The translations under genes and the position numbers were made by a program. 64,000 nt of DNA, from positions 62,001-126,000 of the forward strand of contig NZ_VOHC01000024.1 of NCBI RefSeq assembly GCF_007859275.1, given 5' to 3'. Of this stretch, positions 47,056 to 60,417 are shown piece by piece. Position 1 is the stretch's first letter, and every line of letters starts with the position of its first letter. The notes under the pieces were generated by a model. It ran no database searches. It was not told where the DNA came from and saw only the letters and a list, made by a program, of their open reading frames with translations. This DNA comes from Planomicrobium sp. CPCC 101079. GTDB taxonomy: Bacteria; Bacillota; Bacilli; Bacillales_A; Planococcaceae.

Positions 47056-47172
47056 TGGATTCAGTAAAACATCGTCAAGCAAGTTTTTTCGCTTGGCGTT
47101 CGTTTAACTAATCGAACTTTTACAGGCATACGTTTGCCCGGAAAAGTGGGACCAAAGGAGAAATTCGATCTG

Positions 47173-48471
47173 ATGGATGTATACAAAATTAAAGGCGGCA
47201 ACCGCTTATCAGGCACTATTAAAGTGAATGGGGCTAAAAACAGCGCAGTGGCATTGATTCCTGCGTCAATCTTAGCCAATTCACCAGTGGATATTGAGGG
47301 CTTGCCGGAAATTTCCGACGTCTGGACACTGAAGAATATTTTGGAAGAAATTGGTGGAGAAGTAACGTTTGAAGATGGGAACATGAGCATCGACCCGACA
47401 AATATGGTCGATATGCCACTGCCGAACGGCAACGTTAAAAAATTACGCGCTTCTTACTATATGATGGGAGCTATGCTTGGCCGCTTTAAACATGCGGCGA
47501 TTGGGCTGCCTGGCGGCTGTTTTCTTGGTCCACGCCCCATCGACCAGCACATTAAAGGCTTTGAAGCGCTTGGCGCCAAAGTGACAAATGAACACGGGGC
47601 TATTTATTTGCGTGCCGATGAATTGCGCGGTGCAAAAATTTACCTGGATGTTGTCAGTGTAGGCGCGACCATTAACATTATGCTTGCTGCTGTTCTGGCA
47701 AAAGGGCAAACCGTCATCGAAAATGCTGCAAAAGAACCTGAAATTATTGATGTCGCTACGCTTCTCACGAACATGGGCGCTAAAATCAAAGGGGCCGGAA
47801 CGAACATTATCCGGATTGACGGCGTTGAAGAATTGCACGGCACAAAACACACCATTATTCCTGACCGCATTGAAGCTGGAACGTTTATGATTTTGGCAGC
47901 TGCAGCAGGCGATGGGGTTACCATTGATAACGTCATTCCATTCCATATGGAAGCATTAACCGCGAAGTTGCGGGAAATGGGCGTTGACGTGCAAGAAGGC
48001 GAAGAGTCCATTTTTATTCCGAAGTCGAAAAATTTAAAGGCAATTGATGTGAAAACCCTTGTTTATCCTGGATTTGCTACAGATTTGCAGCAGCCGTTCT
48101 CGGTATTGATGACGCAAGCGGAAGGGTCTTCGATGATAACGGATACCATCTATTCCGCTCGTTTTAAACATATCGATGAGCTGCGCCGCATGAACGCAAG
48201 CGGCCGGGTAGAAGGAAGAGCGGCGATCATTACAGGGCCGACCCCACTGACAGCGGCTACTGTAGTAGCTTCTGATCTGCGCGCCGGCGCTGCACTGGTC
48301 ATTGCAGGTTTGATGGCGGAAGGCGAGACGGAAATCCGCGAAATTTATCATATTGAACGAGGCTATTCCTCAATTATTGAAAAGTTGCGGGGACTTGGCG
48401 CGGACATCCGGAGAGAGACGATTGATCCGGTGGCGAGCCTAAATTCCAAAACAGCGCAAGACGCAAATTAA
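47173..48471 (+). CDS. murZ: UDP-N-acetylglucosamine 1-carboxyvinyltransferase (second MurA)
   Basis: First committed step of peptidoglycan precursor synthesis; the target of fosfomycin. 432 aa from ATG 47173 with AAAGGAG 12 nt upstream; the frame continues to 47134 without a better site. [11 protein letters not shown] is the N-terminal signature; Cys116 in [11 protein letters not shown] is the PEP-binding, fosfomycin-reactive cysteine. Context (tal before, rho after) and similarity indicate the MurZ/MurAB paralogue. B. subtilis has glpX next; it is missing here. Confidence 0.92.
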   Translation: MDVYKIKGGNRLSGTIKVNGAKNSAVALIPASILANSPVDIEGLPEISDVWTLKNILEEIGGEVTFEDGNMSIDPTNMVDMPLPNGNVKKLRASYYMMGAMLGRFKHAAIGLPGGCFLGPRPIDQHIKGFEALGAKVTNEHGAIYLRADELRGAKIYLDVVSVGATINIMLAAVLAKGQTVIENAAKEPEIIDVATLLTNMGAKIKGAGTNIIRIDGVEELHGTKHTIIPDRIEAGTFMILAAAAGDGVTIDNVIPFHMEALTAKLREMGVDVQEGEESIFIPKSKNLKAIDVKTLVYPGFATDLQQPFSVLMTQAEGSSMITDTIYSARFKHIDELRRMNASGRVEGRAAIITGPTPLTAATVVASDLRAGAALVIAGLMAEGETEIREIYHIERGYSSIIEKLRGLGADIRRETIDPVASLNSKTAQDAN

Positions 48472-48496
48472 CCTCTATAAAGCTAAAGATATATGC

Positions 48497-48700
48497 TACA
48501 ATTACGAAGATAGTTTTGAAGCTTGAACGGAAGAGTGAAACTGCATTTTTGCAAATGGCCATACCTTAGTGCTCATAAGCATATTAATTTGGTACTGTGC
48601 AGTTTGTAAATGACGCCACAACAAAAGAAACATGAGTCCTGCTGTATATGATTCATAATGATACTTCTTGAGTCCGGCGATTTGCCGGACTCCTTCTTTA
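48497..48700 (+). promoter_or_regulatory. rho leader with extended -10 promoter and terminator
   Basis: TGCTACAAT (TACAAT at 48497-48502) is an extended -10. A 170-nt gene-free leader follows, ending in a hairpin (GAGTCCGGC / GCCGGACTC, 48670-48690) with a TTCTTT tail, 70 nt before rho. It could be an attenuator for rho or the end of a short transcript. Confidence 0.5.
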
Positions 48701-48768
48701 AAAGAGCTTCCCAACCTGAACGATCCTCATCTATTAAATCCTATAAAAATAAGAGTGGTGTCTGACTT

Positions 48769-50052
48769 ATGGCAACAATAACAATTTCCGCTTTGGAAAA
48801 CATGACGCTAAAAGAACTTTACAGTTTGGCGAAAGAATACAAATTAACAAATTACAGCAAACTGACGAAAAAAGAATTGATTTTTGCAATTCTAAAAACG
48901 CGTGCCGAACAAGAAGGCTTTTTCTTTATGGAAGGCGTACTTGAAATCATTCCTTCCGAAGGGTTTGGCTTCCTGCGCCCGATCAATTATTCTCCTAGTT
49001 CACAGGATATTTACATTTCCGCCTCGCAAATCCGCCGTTTCGATTTGCGGAACGGGGACAAAGTATCCGGAAAAGTGCGTCCGCCAAAAGAAAACGAACG
49101 CTATTTCGGTTTGCTGCAAGTTGAAGCAGTAAATGGGGAAGATCCAGAAGTTGCGAAAGAACGCGTCCATTTTCCTGGGCTTACGCCGCTTTATCCCGAC
49201 CGCCACATCCGCTTAGAGACAACCCCTAAGCATTTATCGACGCGCATCATGGATTTAGTGGCTCCCGTGGGATTTGGTCAACGCGGTTTGATTGTCGCTC
49301 CGCCAAAAGCAGGGAAAACCATGCTGTTGAAAGAGATTGCCAATTCGATTACCACCAATCACCCGGAAGCCGAACTGATTGTGCTATTGATTGATGAGCG
49401 CCCAGAGGAAGTAACCGACATTGAGCGATCGGTCGATGCCGATGTAGTTTCTTCTACGTTCGATGAAGTTCCGGAAAACCATGTGAAAGTGGCGGAGCTT
49501 GTCTTAGAGCGCGCCATGCGCCTTGTTGAACACAAGCGTGACGTCATTATTTTGATGGATTCCATCACGCGTCTTGCGCGAGCATATAATTTGGTTATTC
49601 CGCCGAGTGGGCGTACACTATCAGGAGGAATAGATCCAGCGGCATTCCACCGTCCGAAGCGCTTCTTTGGGGCAGCCCGGAATATTGAAGAAGGCGGCAG
49701 CTTGACGATTCTTGCAACGGCCTTAGTAGAAACCGGCTCGCGGATGGACGAAGTTATCTATGAAGAATTCAAGGGAACAGGCAATATGGAATTGCATTTA
49801 GACCGCAGCCTTGCGGAACGCCGTGTGTTCCCGGCTCTTGATATCCGCCGTTCCGGCACACGCAAAGAAGAGTTGCTTATTGATCGGCAGCAGCTGGATA
49901 AATTGTGGGCGATCCGCAATACTTTTTCCGACTCACCGGATTTTGGCGAACGCTTCTTGAAAAAACTTGGCCGGACAAAAACCAATGAAGAATTTTTTGG
50001 TCAACTGAACACCGAAATGAAAGCACATCGAAACAGCAAGAAGATGATTTAA
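48769..50052 (+). CDS. rho: Transcription termination factor Rho
   Basis: Hexameric RNA helicase-translocase, 427 aa. N-terminal helical Rho-N (1-47), an OB-fold RNA-binding domain with GFGFLR (65-70), Walker A PPKAGKTM (178-185), Walker [17 protein letters not shown] and the secondary-site regions are complete. Start ATG 48769; no strong ribosome site is obvious (GTGGTG upstream). Confidence 0.96.
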   Translation: MATITISALENMTLKELYSLAKEYKLTNYSKLTKKELIFAILKTRAEQEGFFFMEGVLEIIPSEGFGFLRPINYSPSSQDIYISASQIRRFDLRNGDKVSGKVRPPKENERYFGLLQVEAVNGEDPEVAKERVHFPGLTPLYPDRHIRLETTPKHLSTRIMDLVAPVGFGQRGLIVAPPKAGKTMLLKEIANSITTNHPEAELIVLLIDERPEEVTDIERSVDADVVSSTFDEVPENHVKVAELVLERAMRLVEHKRDVIILMDSITRLARAYNLVIPPSGRTLSGGIDPAAFHRPKRFFGAARNIEEGGSLTILATALVETGSRMDEVIYEEFKGTGNMELHLDRSLAERRVFPALDIRRSGTRKEELLIDRQQLDKLWAIRNTFSDSPDFGERFLKKLGRTKTNEEFFGQLNTEMKAHRNSKKMI

Positions 50053-50056
50053 ATAG

Positions 50057-50085
50057 TTGCAAACAGCTTCGGTTTCTGATATTAT
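50057..50085 (+). promoter_or_regulatory. rpmE promoter
   Basis: TTGCAA (50057-50062), 17-nt spacer, TATTAT (50080-50085), starting just after the rho stop. Confidence 0.75.
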
Positions 50086-50097
50086 AGTATAAGTGAA

Positions 50098-50195
50098 TTA
50101 AAGCAGAGCTATTGCATATACGGCCTAAAGAGCCGTGTAAGGCAATAGTGAAATAGATACTAATAAACTCTGTTCCAGATGGTTCAGGGCAGGAG
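50098..50195 (+). ncRNA. Putative L31 ribosomal-protein leader
   Basis: A leader of about 110 nt precedes rpmE. ATTGC...GGCAAT and ACGGC/GCCGT form nested stems at 50110-50147, followed by AACTCTGTTCCAGATGGTTCAGGGCAGGAG. Position and architecture fit the Firmicutes L31 leader, thought to bind L31 and repress its own mRNA. Assigned without a covariance search. Confidence 0.6.
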
Positions 50196-50206
50196 GAGAA
50201 AACATT

Positions 50207-50422
50207 ATGAAAACAGGTATTCATCCAGATTACAAATTAGCAACAGTAACTTGCTCTTGCGGCAACTCGTTCCAAACAGGCTCTGTAAAAGAAAACATCA
50301 ACGTTGAACTTTGCTCAGAGTGCCACCCATTCTATACTGGACGCCAAAAGTTTGCTTCTGCAGATGGACGCGTAGACCGTTTCAACAAAAAATACGGCCT
50401 AAAAGAAGAAATCAACCAGTAA
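50207..50422 (+). CDS. rpmE: 50S ribosomal protein L31 (zinc-containing form)
   Basis: 71 aa. Cys16, Cys18, Cys36 and Cys39 (TCSCG and [10 protein letters not shown]) mark the zinc-binding C+ type rather than the zinc-free YtiA-like paralogue, so its stability should depend on zinc supply. AGGAGG precedes the ATG. Confidence 0.95.
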   Translation: MKTGIHPDYKLATVTCSCGNSFQTGSVKENINVELCSECHPFYTGRQKFASADGRVDRFNKKYGLKEEINQ

Positions 50423-50429
50423 TCAAAAA

Positions 50430-50472
50430 AATATACCTGCCTGGCGCGAAAACGCAAGGCAGGTATTTTTTT
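50430..50472 (+). terminator. Terminator after rpmE
   Basis: ATACCTGCCT / AGGCAGGTAT stem with inner GCG/CGC and T-run. Confidence 0.92.
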
Positions 50473-50688
50473 TCGTTCTAATCCTTAAAATATGTTTTAC
50501 ATAGAGAGAAATAGCGGTTTTTTTATAGAATTTTAGGTATGATAAAGTGAAAGTGCAATCATCGGAAGTTTAGATTCCGGAAGGTTGCCGATGACAATAA
50601 GCGGTTTGTACGAGCAGTGGCGTTCCTTTAATTGGCGAAAGTCGGACTCGTGATAAAAATGATAAAGTGTTTGAAAGGGGCTATACTT

Positions 50689-51282
50689 ATGTACGTCATG
50701 AAACAATCCGGATGGGTGGAATTAATCTGCGGCAGCATGTTTTCCGGGAAATCGGAAGAGCTGATCCGCCGCGTTCGCCGTTCACAATTTGCCAAACAAA
50801 AAATTGCGGTGTTTAAACCGAAAATTGATAACCGTTACAGTGAGGAAGCAGTCGTTTCACATAATGGCACGTCTGTTATCGCTATGCCTGTTGAACATTC
50901 CAGTGAAATTTGGAAGTACGTCAACGATGAATACGACGTTATTGCCATTGATGAAGCTCAGTTTTTCGATGATGAAGTGGTTGAAAACGTCCAGAAATTG
51001 GCGAACCACGGGTTCCGGGTTATTGTCGCCGGGCTGGACCAAGACTTCCGCGGCCGGCCGTTTGGACCAATGCCAATCCTATTGTCAATTGCTGAACAAG
51101 TTACAAAATTGCAAGCGGTTTGCACTGTTTGCGGATCACCGGCAAGCCGAACTCAACGCTTGATTGATGGCAATCCGGCAGGTGCTGATGATCCGACCAT
51201 TCTAGTGGGGGCTTCAGAAGCATATGAGCCGCGCTGCCGCCATCATCACGAAGTGCCAGCAGGCGTTACGGTATCTAAATAA
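50689..51282 (+). CDS. tdk: Thymidine kinase, type II
   Basis: Salvages thymidine to dTMP. 197 aa. P-loop GSMFSGKS (15-22), catalytic DEAQFF, and zinc ligands in CTVCG plus CRHHH are present. AAGGGG gives 8-nt spacing to ATG 50689; the in-frame start at 50632 lacks a good site. Confidence 0.94.
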   Translation: MYVMKQSGWVELICGSMFSGKSEELIRRVRRSQFAKQKIAVFKPKIDNRYSEEAVVSHNGTSVIAMPVEHSSEIWKYVNDEYDVIAIDEAQFFDDEVVENVQKLANHGFRVIVAGLDQDFRGRPFGPMPILLSIAEQVTKLQAVCTVCGSPASRTQRLIDGNPAGADDPTILVGASEAYEPRCRHHHEVPAGVTVSK

Positions 51283-51327
51283 TAAATACATTTATATAGA
51301 AGAAACTTGAAAATTAGAGGTGAAATC

Positions 51328-52401
51328 ATGTTTGATCGATTACAGGCAGTTGAAGATCGCTATGACCGTTTGAATGAACTGTTAAGCGATCCGGCAATTG
51401 TCAGCGATACCAATAAACTGCGGGAGTATTCCAAAGAGCAATCCGATTTACAGGAAACCGTAGAAGTTTACCGGGAATACAAAGAATTGACTTCTCAATT
51501 GAATGACGCAAAAGCGATGTTTGAAGACAAGCTGGATGCGGATATGCGTGAAATGGTAAAAGAAGAAGTGAACGAACTGGAAGCGCAATTGGCACAAGTT
51601 GAAGCGCGTCTCCACATTTTATTGATACCAAAAGATCCAAATGACGATAAAAACGTCATTATGGAAATCCGAGGGGCAGCTGGTGGGGATGAAGCGGCAT
51701 TGTTTGCCGGAGATCTCTACCGCATGTATAGCCGGTATGCCGAAACAAATGGCTGGAAAGTCACCATTATGGATTCCAATCCGACAGGTCTTGGCGGCTT
51801 TAAAGAACTGGTCTTCATGGTTGCCGGAAAAGGCGCTTACTCAAAACTGAAATACGAAAACGGCGCACACCGCGTTCAACGGGTTCCGGAAACTGAATCA
51901 GGCGGACGTATCCATACATCAACGGCAACTGTTGCATGTTTGCCGGAAGTGGAAGAAGTTGAAGTGGAAATCCATGACAATGATATTCGCGTTGACACAT
52001 ATGCTTCGTCCGGAGCCGGCGGGCAATCGGTTAACACGACCATGTCAGCTGTGCGTTTAACCCACATTCCGACAAATACTGTAGTAACGTGCCAAGATGA
52101 AAAATCCCAAATTAAAAACAAAGCGAGTGCCATGAAAGTTTTGCGGGCGCGTGTTTATGATAAGTTCCAGCAAGAAGCGCAAGCTGAGTATGATGCAGTA
52201 AGAAAATCCGCTGTAGGTACAGGAGATCGTTCTGAACGGATTCGAACTTACAATTTCCCGCAAAACCGTGTGACCGATCACCGCATCGGATTGACCATCC
52301 AAAAGCTGGATCAGATTCTACAAGGCAAAATGGATGAAATCATTGAAGCGCTTGTTGTAGAAGAACAGTCTGCAAAAATGGAAAGTTTGAACAATGACTG
52401 A
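51328..52401 (+). CDS. prfA: Peptide chain release factor 1
   Basis: Recognises UAA/UAG stop codons. 357 aa. The PxT codon-reading tripeptide is Pro187-Glu-Thr189 in RVPETES; the GGQ hydrolysis motif is at 231-233 in [10 protein letters not shown]. The Gln is the substrate of PrmC encoded next. AGAGGTG precedes ATG 51328. Overlaps prmC by 8 nt. Confidence 0.96.
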   Translation: MFDRLQAVEDRYDRLNELLSDPAIVSDTNKLREYSKEQSDLQETVEVYREYKELTSQLNDAKAMFEDKLDADMREMVKEEVNELEAQLAQVEARLHILLIPKDPNDDKNVIMEIRGAAGGDEAALFAGDLYRMYSRYAETNGWKVTIMDSNPTGLGGFKELVFMVAGKGAYSKLKYENGAHRVQRVPETESGGRIHTSTATVACLPEVEEVEVEIHDNDIRVDTYASSGAGGQSVNTTMSAVRLTHIPTNTVVTCQDEKSQIKNKASAMKVLRARVYDKFQQEAQAEYDAVRKSAVGTGDRSERIRTYNFPQNRVTDHRIGLTIQKLDQILQGKMDEIIEALVVEEQSAKMESLNND

Positions 52402-53251
52402 TAAAATATTAATTTTCGAGGCCCTTAACGGGGCTTCTTCTTTTTTAAAGGATAATGGCAGAGAGGAAGCAGCAGCGCGCATTCTTCTTCAACACGAACT
52501 CGGCTTATCGCATGCCGGGCTTCTTGCATCGTTGCGGGATGAAATCGACAAGGAAGTTCATGAGCGTTTTTGGGCAAACATTGAGCGCCATGTTGCTGGC
52601 ACACCAATTCAGCATTTGACGGGCAGCGAGGAATTTTACGGCAGAAGTTTTCAGGTCGATGAACATGTGCTGATTCCAAGGCCGGAAACTGAAGAACTGA
52701 TTGAAGAAGCTTTAAGTCAAATTGAGCGTCATTTTCCAGGGAAAAATCTAAAAATAGCCGATATTGGCACAGGGAGCGGAATCATTGCAGTGACGATGAA
52801 ATGCGAAATTCCTGAAGCATTAGTGACGGCTACAGACATATCAGAAAAAGCGCTGCAAATGGCTCAAAAAAATGCCGAAAAGCTTATGGCAGATGTTGCC
52901 TTTTTACAAGGCGATCTGGCGGAGCCTTTAAAAGGTGAATTATGGGACGTGATTTTATCTAATCCGCCTTATATTGCTTACAGTGAAGCTGCAGACTTGT
53001 CGGATAGTGTCCGTGATTTTGAACCGCATTTAGCATTATTCGCAGATAATGATGGTCTTGCTTTATACGAAAAATTGGCGCAGCAACTGCCGGAATTGCT
53101 AAACAAACCTGGAATTGTCGGTTTGGAAATAGGTTATAAACAGGGAGCGGCGGTAAAAGAGATGCTTAAAGCTGCATTTCCCGAAGCAAAAGTGTATGTT
53201 AAAAAAGATATCAACAAAAAAGACCGGATGGTTTTTTGCATTATTGAATAA
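52394..53251 (+). CDS. prmC: Release factor glutamine methyltransferase
   Basis: SAM-dependent N5-methylation of the GGQ glutamine of release factors. 285 aa. [11 protein letters not shown] is the SAM-binding loop and NPPY (190-193) the glutamine-binding motif. Coupled to prfA. Confidence 0.94.
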   Translation: MTDKILIFEALNGASSFLKDNGREEAAARILLQHELGLSHAGLLASLRDEIDKEVHERFWANIERHVAGTPIQHLTGSEEFYGRSFQVDEHVLIPRPETEELIEEALSQIERHFPGKNLKIADIGTGSGIIAVTMKCEIPEALVTATDISEKALQMAQKNAEKLMADVAFLQGDLAEPLKGELWDVILSNPPYIAYSEAADLSDSVRDFEPHLALFADNDGLALYEKLAQQLPELLNKPGIVGLEIGYKQGAAVKEMLKAAFPEAKVYVKKDINKKDRMVFCIIE

Positions 53252-53276
53252 TTGAGGATAATTTGTGTGTAATTCA

Positions 53277-53309
53277 CCAAAGTTATCCCCCGAATGGGGA
53301 TAACTTTGT
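53277..53309 (+). terminator. Hairpin after prmC
   Basis: AAAGTTATCCCC / GGGGATAACTTT perfect stem with a CGAAT loop; weak T-run, 30 nt before ywlC. Confidence 0.65.
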
Positions 53310-53338
53310 AGAAACCTTGAATAATAGGAGATGTTCAC

Positions 53339-54331
53339 ATGGAGACGAAAACCATTCTTGTGGATAAAAATAATAATATCGAAGAAAGTTATTCACAAGC
53401 TGTGGAAATGTTGAGAAGCGGGGAAGTTGTTGCTTTTCCAACCGAAACTGTATATGGGCTTGGGGCAATTGCAACCAATGCAGAAGCGGTGGATAAAATT
53501 TTTAAAGCAAAAGGGCGTCCTTCGGACAATCCATTGATTGTTCATGTTGACTCAAAAGAGACAGCTCTTGAGTATGTTTTAAATGTTACGCAAAAAGCGG
53601 AAAAATGTATGGATGCTTTTTGGCCGGGAGCGCTGACCTTAATCTTGAATGCAAAGCCAGATATGTTTGCCAGTAATGTTACGGCGGGTCTTGATACCGT
53701 CGGAATTAGAGTTCCAGATCACCCTGTGGCACTACAGTTGTTAAGACAGCTCAAAATACCTGTAGCGGCGCCAAGTGCCAACACCAGCGGGAAACCGAGC
53801 CCGACTCTGGCTGAACATGTTTATCATGATATGAATGGGAAAATTCCTTTAGTTCTAGATGGCGGAGCCACAGCCATCGGCATTGAATCCACTGTGCTCG
53901 ATATGACTTGCGAACCGCCTTGTATTTTGCGTCCGGGACAAGTGACGAAAGAGCAACTTGAGGAAGTTATCGGAATGGTACGTTCATCATCCGATATCAA
54001 AGGAAATGCACCCAAGTCACCTGGCATGAAATATACACATTATGCACCGGAAGCTCCGGTCTATTTAATAGAAGAAGATGCCCGGCTAATTGAAATGGCG
54101 ATCAATCATGTCCATAACGAAGGGAAGAAAGTTGCGGTATTAAGTCATTACGATTTTCCGGATGCAGATTTTGATTTTCCGTTATCCGCAGAGACGCTTT
54201 ATAACAGTCTGCGGAAATGCGATATGATTGATGTGAATATTATTCTAGCGGCCGTAGCTTCCGATAAACAAAAGGATATTGCCGTATTGAATCGATTGGA
54301 AAAAGCCGCTGACCATAAATGGTTCAGTTGA
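53339..54331 (+). CDS. ywlC: L-threonylcarbamoyladenylate synthase, Sua5 type
   Basis: Makes threonylcarbamoyl-AMP for the t6A37 tRNA modification. 330 aa. The YrdC domain (about 10-205) includes FPTETVYGLGA and KAKGRPSDNPL; the C-terminal Sua5 domain begins after the SPGMKYTHYAPE linker. Two-domain form as in B. subtilis YwlC. In B. subtilis spoIIR lies between prmC and this gene; it is absent here. Confidence 0.93.
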   Translation: METKTILVDKNNNIEESYSQAVEMLRSGEVVAFPTETVYGLGAIATNAEAVDKIFKAKGRPSDNPLIVHVDSKETALEYVLNVTQKAEKCMDAFWPGALTLILNAKPDMFASNVTAGLDTVGIRVPDHPVALQLLRQLKIPVAAPSANTSGKPSPTLAEHVYHDMNGKIPLVLDGGATAIGIESTVLDMTCEPPCILRPGQVTKEQLEEVIGMVRSSSDIKGNAPKSPGMKYTHYAPEAPVYLIEEDARLIEMAINHVHNEGKKVAVLSHYDFPDADFDFPLSAETLYNSLRKCDMIDVNIILAAVASDKQKDIAVLNRLEKAADHKWFS

Positions 54332-54353
54332 ATTCTGTAGAAGGTGGTGCAAA

Positions 54354-54788
54354 ATGAAGATTTTCTTTGTATGTACGGGGAATACATGCCGCAGCCCTAT
54401 GGCTGAAGCGATTTTAACGGCGAAAGAATTACCTGGCATCGAAGTCCGTTCTGCAGGTATTTTTGCAGGTGCCGCTCCTTTATCAAAAAATGCTCAAGCC
54501 GTATTGGATGAACAAAAAATTCCATTCTCGCATATGGCTAAACCGGTCAGACCCGAAGATGTCGAGTGGGCAAATCTTATATTGACCATGACAGCTGCCC
54601 ATCGGGATATGTTAATGCAAAGCTATCCCGAAGCAGCCAGTAAAATTTATACGCTGAAAGAATTTGCCGATGGCTCGAGAGAAGATGTCTCCGATCCTTA
54701 TGGTGGTTCTTTATCGGCGTATCAGCAAACTTTTGACGAGTTGAACCAGTTGATCGATAAACTTGTTTTTAAAATTAAAGAAGAGTAA
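54354..54788 (+). CDS. ywlE: Protein arginine phosphatase YwlE-like
   Basis: 144 aa, low-molecular-weight phosphatase fold. The P-loop is Cys7-TGNTCRS with Thr11, the residue that in B. subtilis YwlE selects phosphoarginine over phosphotyrosine; general acid Asp114 in SDPYGG. Expected to oppose McsB, the arginine kinase that marks proteins for ClpCP. Immediately follows ywlC. Confidence 0.9.
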   Translation: MKIFFVCTGNTCRSPMAEAILTAKELPGIEVRSAGIFAGAAPLSKNAQAVLDEQKIPFSHMAKPVRPEDVEWANLILTMTAAHRDMLMQSYPEAASKIYTLKEFADGSREDVSDPYGGSLSAYQQTFDELNQLIDKLVFKIKEE

Positions 54789-54790
54789 AG

Positions 54791-54840
54791 GGAAAGCAGA
54801 AAGTGTTTGCGAATATGCAGACACCCTGCTTTTTTCTTTT
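54791..54840 (+). terminator. Terminator after ywlE
   Basis: AAGCAG...CTGCTT outer stem with TGTTTGC/GCAGACA inner stem, then T-run. Confidence 0.8.
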
Positions 54841-54987
54841 GATTCAAAACAAACTGTTTAAGAAATTCAGGAAAGTGCTCAAAACAGCGGATTCTAGGCT
54901 TTTAAGTACAAAAATGATAGAATGGAGAAAAGTGGATGCGCGCCAAGCGTGCTGGCAACTAAACAGTTAAAGAAAAGAGGGCTTTTC

Positions 54988-55425
54988 ATGAAAATCGCTA
55001 TTTCATCAGACCACGGCGGAAATATTCTGCGCAAAGAAATTGTCAATCTATTGAACGAACTTGGGATGGACTACCAAGACTTTGGCCCGCATACAGATGA
55101 TTCGGTCGATTACCCGGACTATGCGAAACCGGTAGCCGACCGTGTAGCGAGCGGTGAATTTGATCGGGGAATTTTAATTTGCGGGACGGGCATCGGCATG
55201 TCGATTGCGGCTAATAAAGTTAAAGGCATCCGCTGTGCGCTTGTCCATGATGTATTTAGTGCAAAAGCGACAAGAGGGCATAACAATTCCAATATCTTGG
55301 CAATGGGTGAACGGGTTATCGGTCCCGGACTTGCCCGCGAAATTGCAAAGACTTGGCTGACAGTAGAATTTGAAGGCGGCAGACACGAAACGCGTATCCA
55401 AAAAGTTTCAGATTTAGAAAACTGA
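54988..55425 (+). CDS. rpiB: Ribose-5-phosphate isomerase B
   Basis: 145 aa sugar-phosphate isomerase of the RpiB/LacAB family. SSDHGG at the N-terminus, Cys65 in LICGTGIGMS, and HDVFSAKATRGHNN are the active-site pieces. AAAGAGGG precedes ATG 54988. Confidence 0.92.
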   Translation: MKIAISSDHGGNILRKEIVNLLNELGMDYQDFGPHTDDSVDYPDYAKPVADRVASGEFDRGILICGTGIGMSIAANKVKGIRCALVHDVFSAKATRGHNNSNILAMGERVIGPGLAREIAKTWLTVEFEGGRHETRIQKVSDLEN

Positions 55426-55439
55426 GGAGAGTGGCCGAT

Positions 55440-56024
55440 ATGCAAACGTTATGGCAATTGCAGTTAGAAGAAATTTTGAGTGAACTGGAGCAGCAGATTC
55501 AATTCAGAAAAGGCCAAGTGTTTGTAATCGGCTGCTCGACATCTGAAATAGCGGGTAAACGCATCGGCACCGGCGGTGGATTAGATATTGCGGAAAGTTT
55601 GTTCGAGCCGTTTGAGAAGTTCGCGGCCCGGCACAAAATCCATTTGGCTTTCCAGGGGTGTGAACATATTAACCGTGCTTTGACAGTGGAGCGGCAAACT
55701 GCTGAAAAGTATGGCTGGGAGCCGGTATCGGTCATTCCTGTCGCTAAAGCGGGAGGTTCGATGAGTGCCTATGCTTTCATGAATATGAAAGATCCGGTTG
55801 TTGTGGAAGAAGTTCAGGCTCATGCCGGAATTGATATTGGCCAAACAATGATTGGTATGCATTTAAAAAGAGTAGCCGTTCCGGTGCGGACTTCTGTTAA
55901 ACTAATAGGAGATGCGATTATATCCGCCGCTACCACACGGCCAAAATTGATTGGCGGGGAGCGCGCACGATATACTCGTGAGCTTGTTCAATTACAGGAG
56001 GGATATACGGATGGAATTGATTAA
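55440..56024 (+). CDS. ywlG: YwlG / DUF436 family protein
   Basis: 194 aa conserved protein of unknown function, always near rpiB and glyA in Bacilli. [13 protein letters not shown] and [11 protein letters not shown] are its hallmark stretches. GAGGAG leaves 10 nt to ATG 55440 but only 1 nt to the GTG at 55431, so the ATG is preferred. Overlaps glyA's start by 14 nt. Confidence 0.85.
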   Translation: MQTLWQLQLEEILSELEQQIQFRKGQVFVIGCSTSEIAGKRIGTGGGLDIAESLFEPFEKFAARHKIHLAFQGCEHINRALTVERQTAEKYGWEPVSVIPVAKAGGSMSAYAFMNMKDPVVVEEVQAHAGIDIGQTMIGMHLKRVAVPVRTSVKLIGDAIISAATTRPKLIGGERARYTRELVQLQEGYTDGID

Positions 56025-57246
56025 AGTGCAGGACCAAGCAGTATTTGAAGCAATGGAAGCAGAAAAAGCACGGCAGGAAGCGAATATTGAACTGATTGCC
56101 TCGGAAAACTTTGTATCACAAGCAGTTATGGACGCTCAAGGGTCGGTTTTGACTAATAAATACGCAGAAGGCTACCCTGGAAAACGCTATTACGGCGGTT
56201 GTGAGTATGTTGATGTTGTCGAAAATATTGCTAGGGATCGCCTGAAAGAAATTTTCGGTGCGGATCATGCAAACGTTCAACCACATTCAGGATCCCAAGC
56301 CAATATGGCCGTTTATACAGCAATTTTAAAGCAAGGCGATACAGTACTCGGAATGAATTTGAACCATGGTGGGCACTTGACGCATGGCAGCCGTGTAAAC
56401 TTTAGCGGCATGACTTATAATTTCGTTGAATACGGCGTCAGTGAAGAAACACAGATGATTGATTATGATGTTGTTCGTGAAATCGCAGTTGAACACCAGC
56501 CTAAATTGATTGTTGTGGGTGCCAGCGCTTATTCCCGGACAATCGATTTTGCTAAATTCCGCGAAATTGCAGATGAAGTCGGCGCATTATTAATGGTGGA
56601 TATGGCTCATATTGCCGGACTAGTAGCCACTGGGGCACATCCAAGCCCAGTGCCGCATGCCCATTTTGTCACTTCCACAACTCATAAAACATTGCGCGGT
56701 CCTCGTGGAGGACTGATCCTATGCACAGAAGAATTCGCGAAAAAAATCGATAAAACGATTTTCCCGGGTATTCAAGGCGGTCCATTGATGCACGTGATTG
56801 CAGCAAAAGCTGTTGCATTTGGCGAAGCGTTGGAACCTGAATTCAAAACATATATCGATCAAGTGGTGAAAAATGCCAAAGCTTTAGCTGAAGCGCTAAT
56901 GGCTGAAGGCGTGCAAATCGTATCAGGCGGAACAGATAACCACTTGCTATTGATTGACCTTCGTTCACTGAATCTGACAGGAAAATTGGCGGAGCACCTT
57001 CTTGATGAAGTCGGCATTACGACAAACAAAAACACCATCCCATTTGATCCGGAAAGCCCATTCGTCACTTCAGGCATCCGCCTTGGGACTCCTGCAGTAA
57101 CATCACGCGGTTTCAAAGAACCGGAAATGAAAGAAATTGCGGCCATTATGGCAATACTCTTGAAAAATCCGGAAGATGACGCCGTAAAACAAGAAGCGGC
57201 TGCTCGCACTGCAAAGCTGACAGCAAGTTTCCCGTTATACAAATAA
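56011..57246 (+). CDS. glyA: Serine hydroxymethyltransferase
   Basis: PLP enzyme interconverting serine and glycine and supplying methylene-THF. 411 aa. PLP lysine Lys226 in [22 protein letters not shown] near the N-terminus. AGGAGGG precedes ATG 56011; the longer frame overlaps ywlG. Confidence 0.96.
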   Translation: MELIKVQDQAVFEAMEAEKARQEANIELIASENFVSQAVMDAQGSVLTNKYAEGYPGKRYYGGCEYVDVVENIARDRLKEIFGADHANVQPHSGSQANMAVYTAILKQGDTVLGMNLNHGGHLTHGSRVNFSGMTYNFVEYGVSEETQMIDYDVVREIAVEHQPKLIVVGASAYSRTIDFAKFREIADEVGALLMVDMAHIAGLVATGAHPSPVPHAHFVTSTTHKTLRGPRGGLILCTEEFAKKIDKTIFPGIQGGPLMHVIAAKAVAFGEALEPEFKTYIDQVVKNAKALAEALMAEGVQIVSGGTDNHLLLIDLRSLNLTGKLAEHLLDEVGITTNKNTIPFDPESPFVTSGIRLGTPAVTSRGFKEPEMKEIAAIMAILLKNPEDDAVKQEAAARTAKLTASFPLYK

Positions 57247-57267
57247 GAGAATTTAACCAAGTAAAAA

Positions 57268-57317
57268 AGTGCAGCTGCCTGCCACTGAACGGATTGCCGG
57301 CAGCTGTATTTTTTTCC
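57268..57317 (+). terminator. Terminator after glyA
   Basis: GCAGCTGCCTG / CCGGCAGCTGT stem with a 15-nt loop and long T-run. Confidence 0.88.
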
Positions 57318-57345
57318 GAATTTATAGGCGAAAGAGGTGCAGCGC

Positions 57346-60292
<2,947 letters not shown>

Positions 60293-60296
60293 GATA

Positions 60297-60395
60297 GAAG
60301 AACGCGGCACCGGCTAATATAGCCCCGAACAGCGCCGGTATAATCGCCGGCTACGGCGAGTTGGCGCCAAGGGGCAAGGTGCCGGTGTTTAGAAG
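60297..60395. repeat. Structured GC-rich element between upp and mnaA
   Basis: GCGGCACCGGC pairs with GTGCCGGTG at the ends, AGCCCCG with the AGGGGC stretch, and TCGCCGGC/GGCGA inside. The order (head stem, AGCCCCGAACAGCGCCGG, variable arm, GGCGCCAAGGGGC, tail) parallels the units at 18142-18506, so it is a diverged member of the same family. It occupies most of the upp-mnaA gap. Confidence 0.65.
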
Positions 60396-60417
60396 ACAAA
60401 GCAAAGGACTGGTCCTT

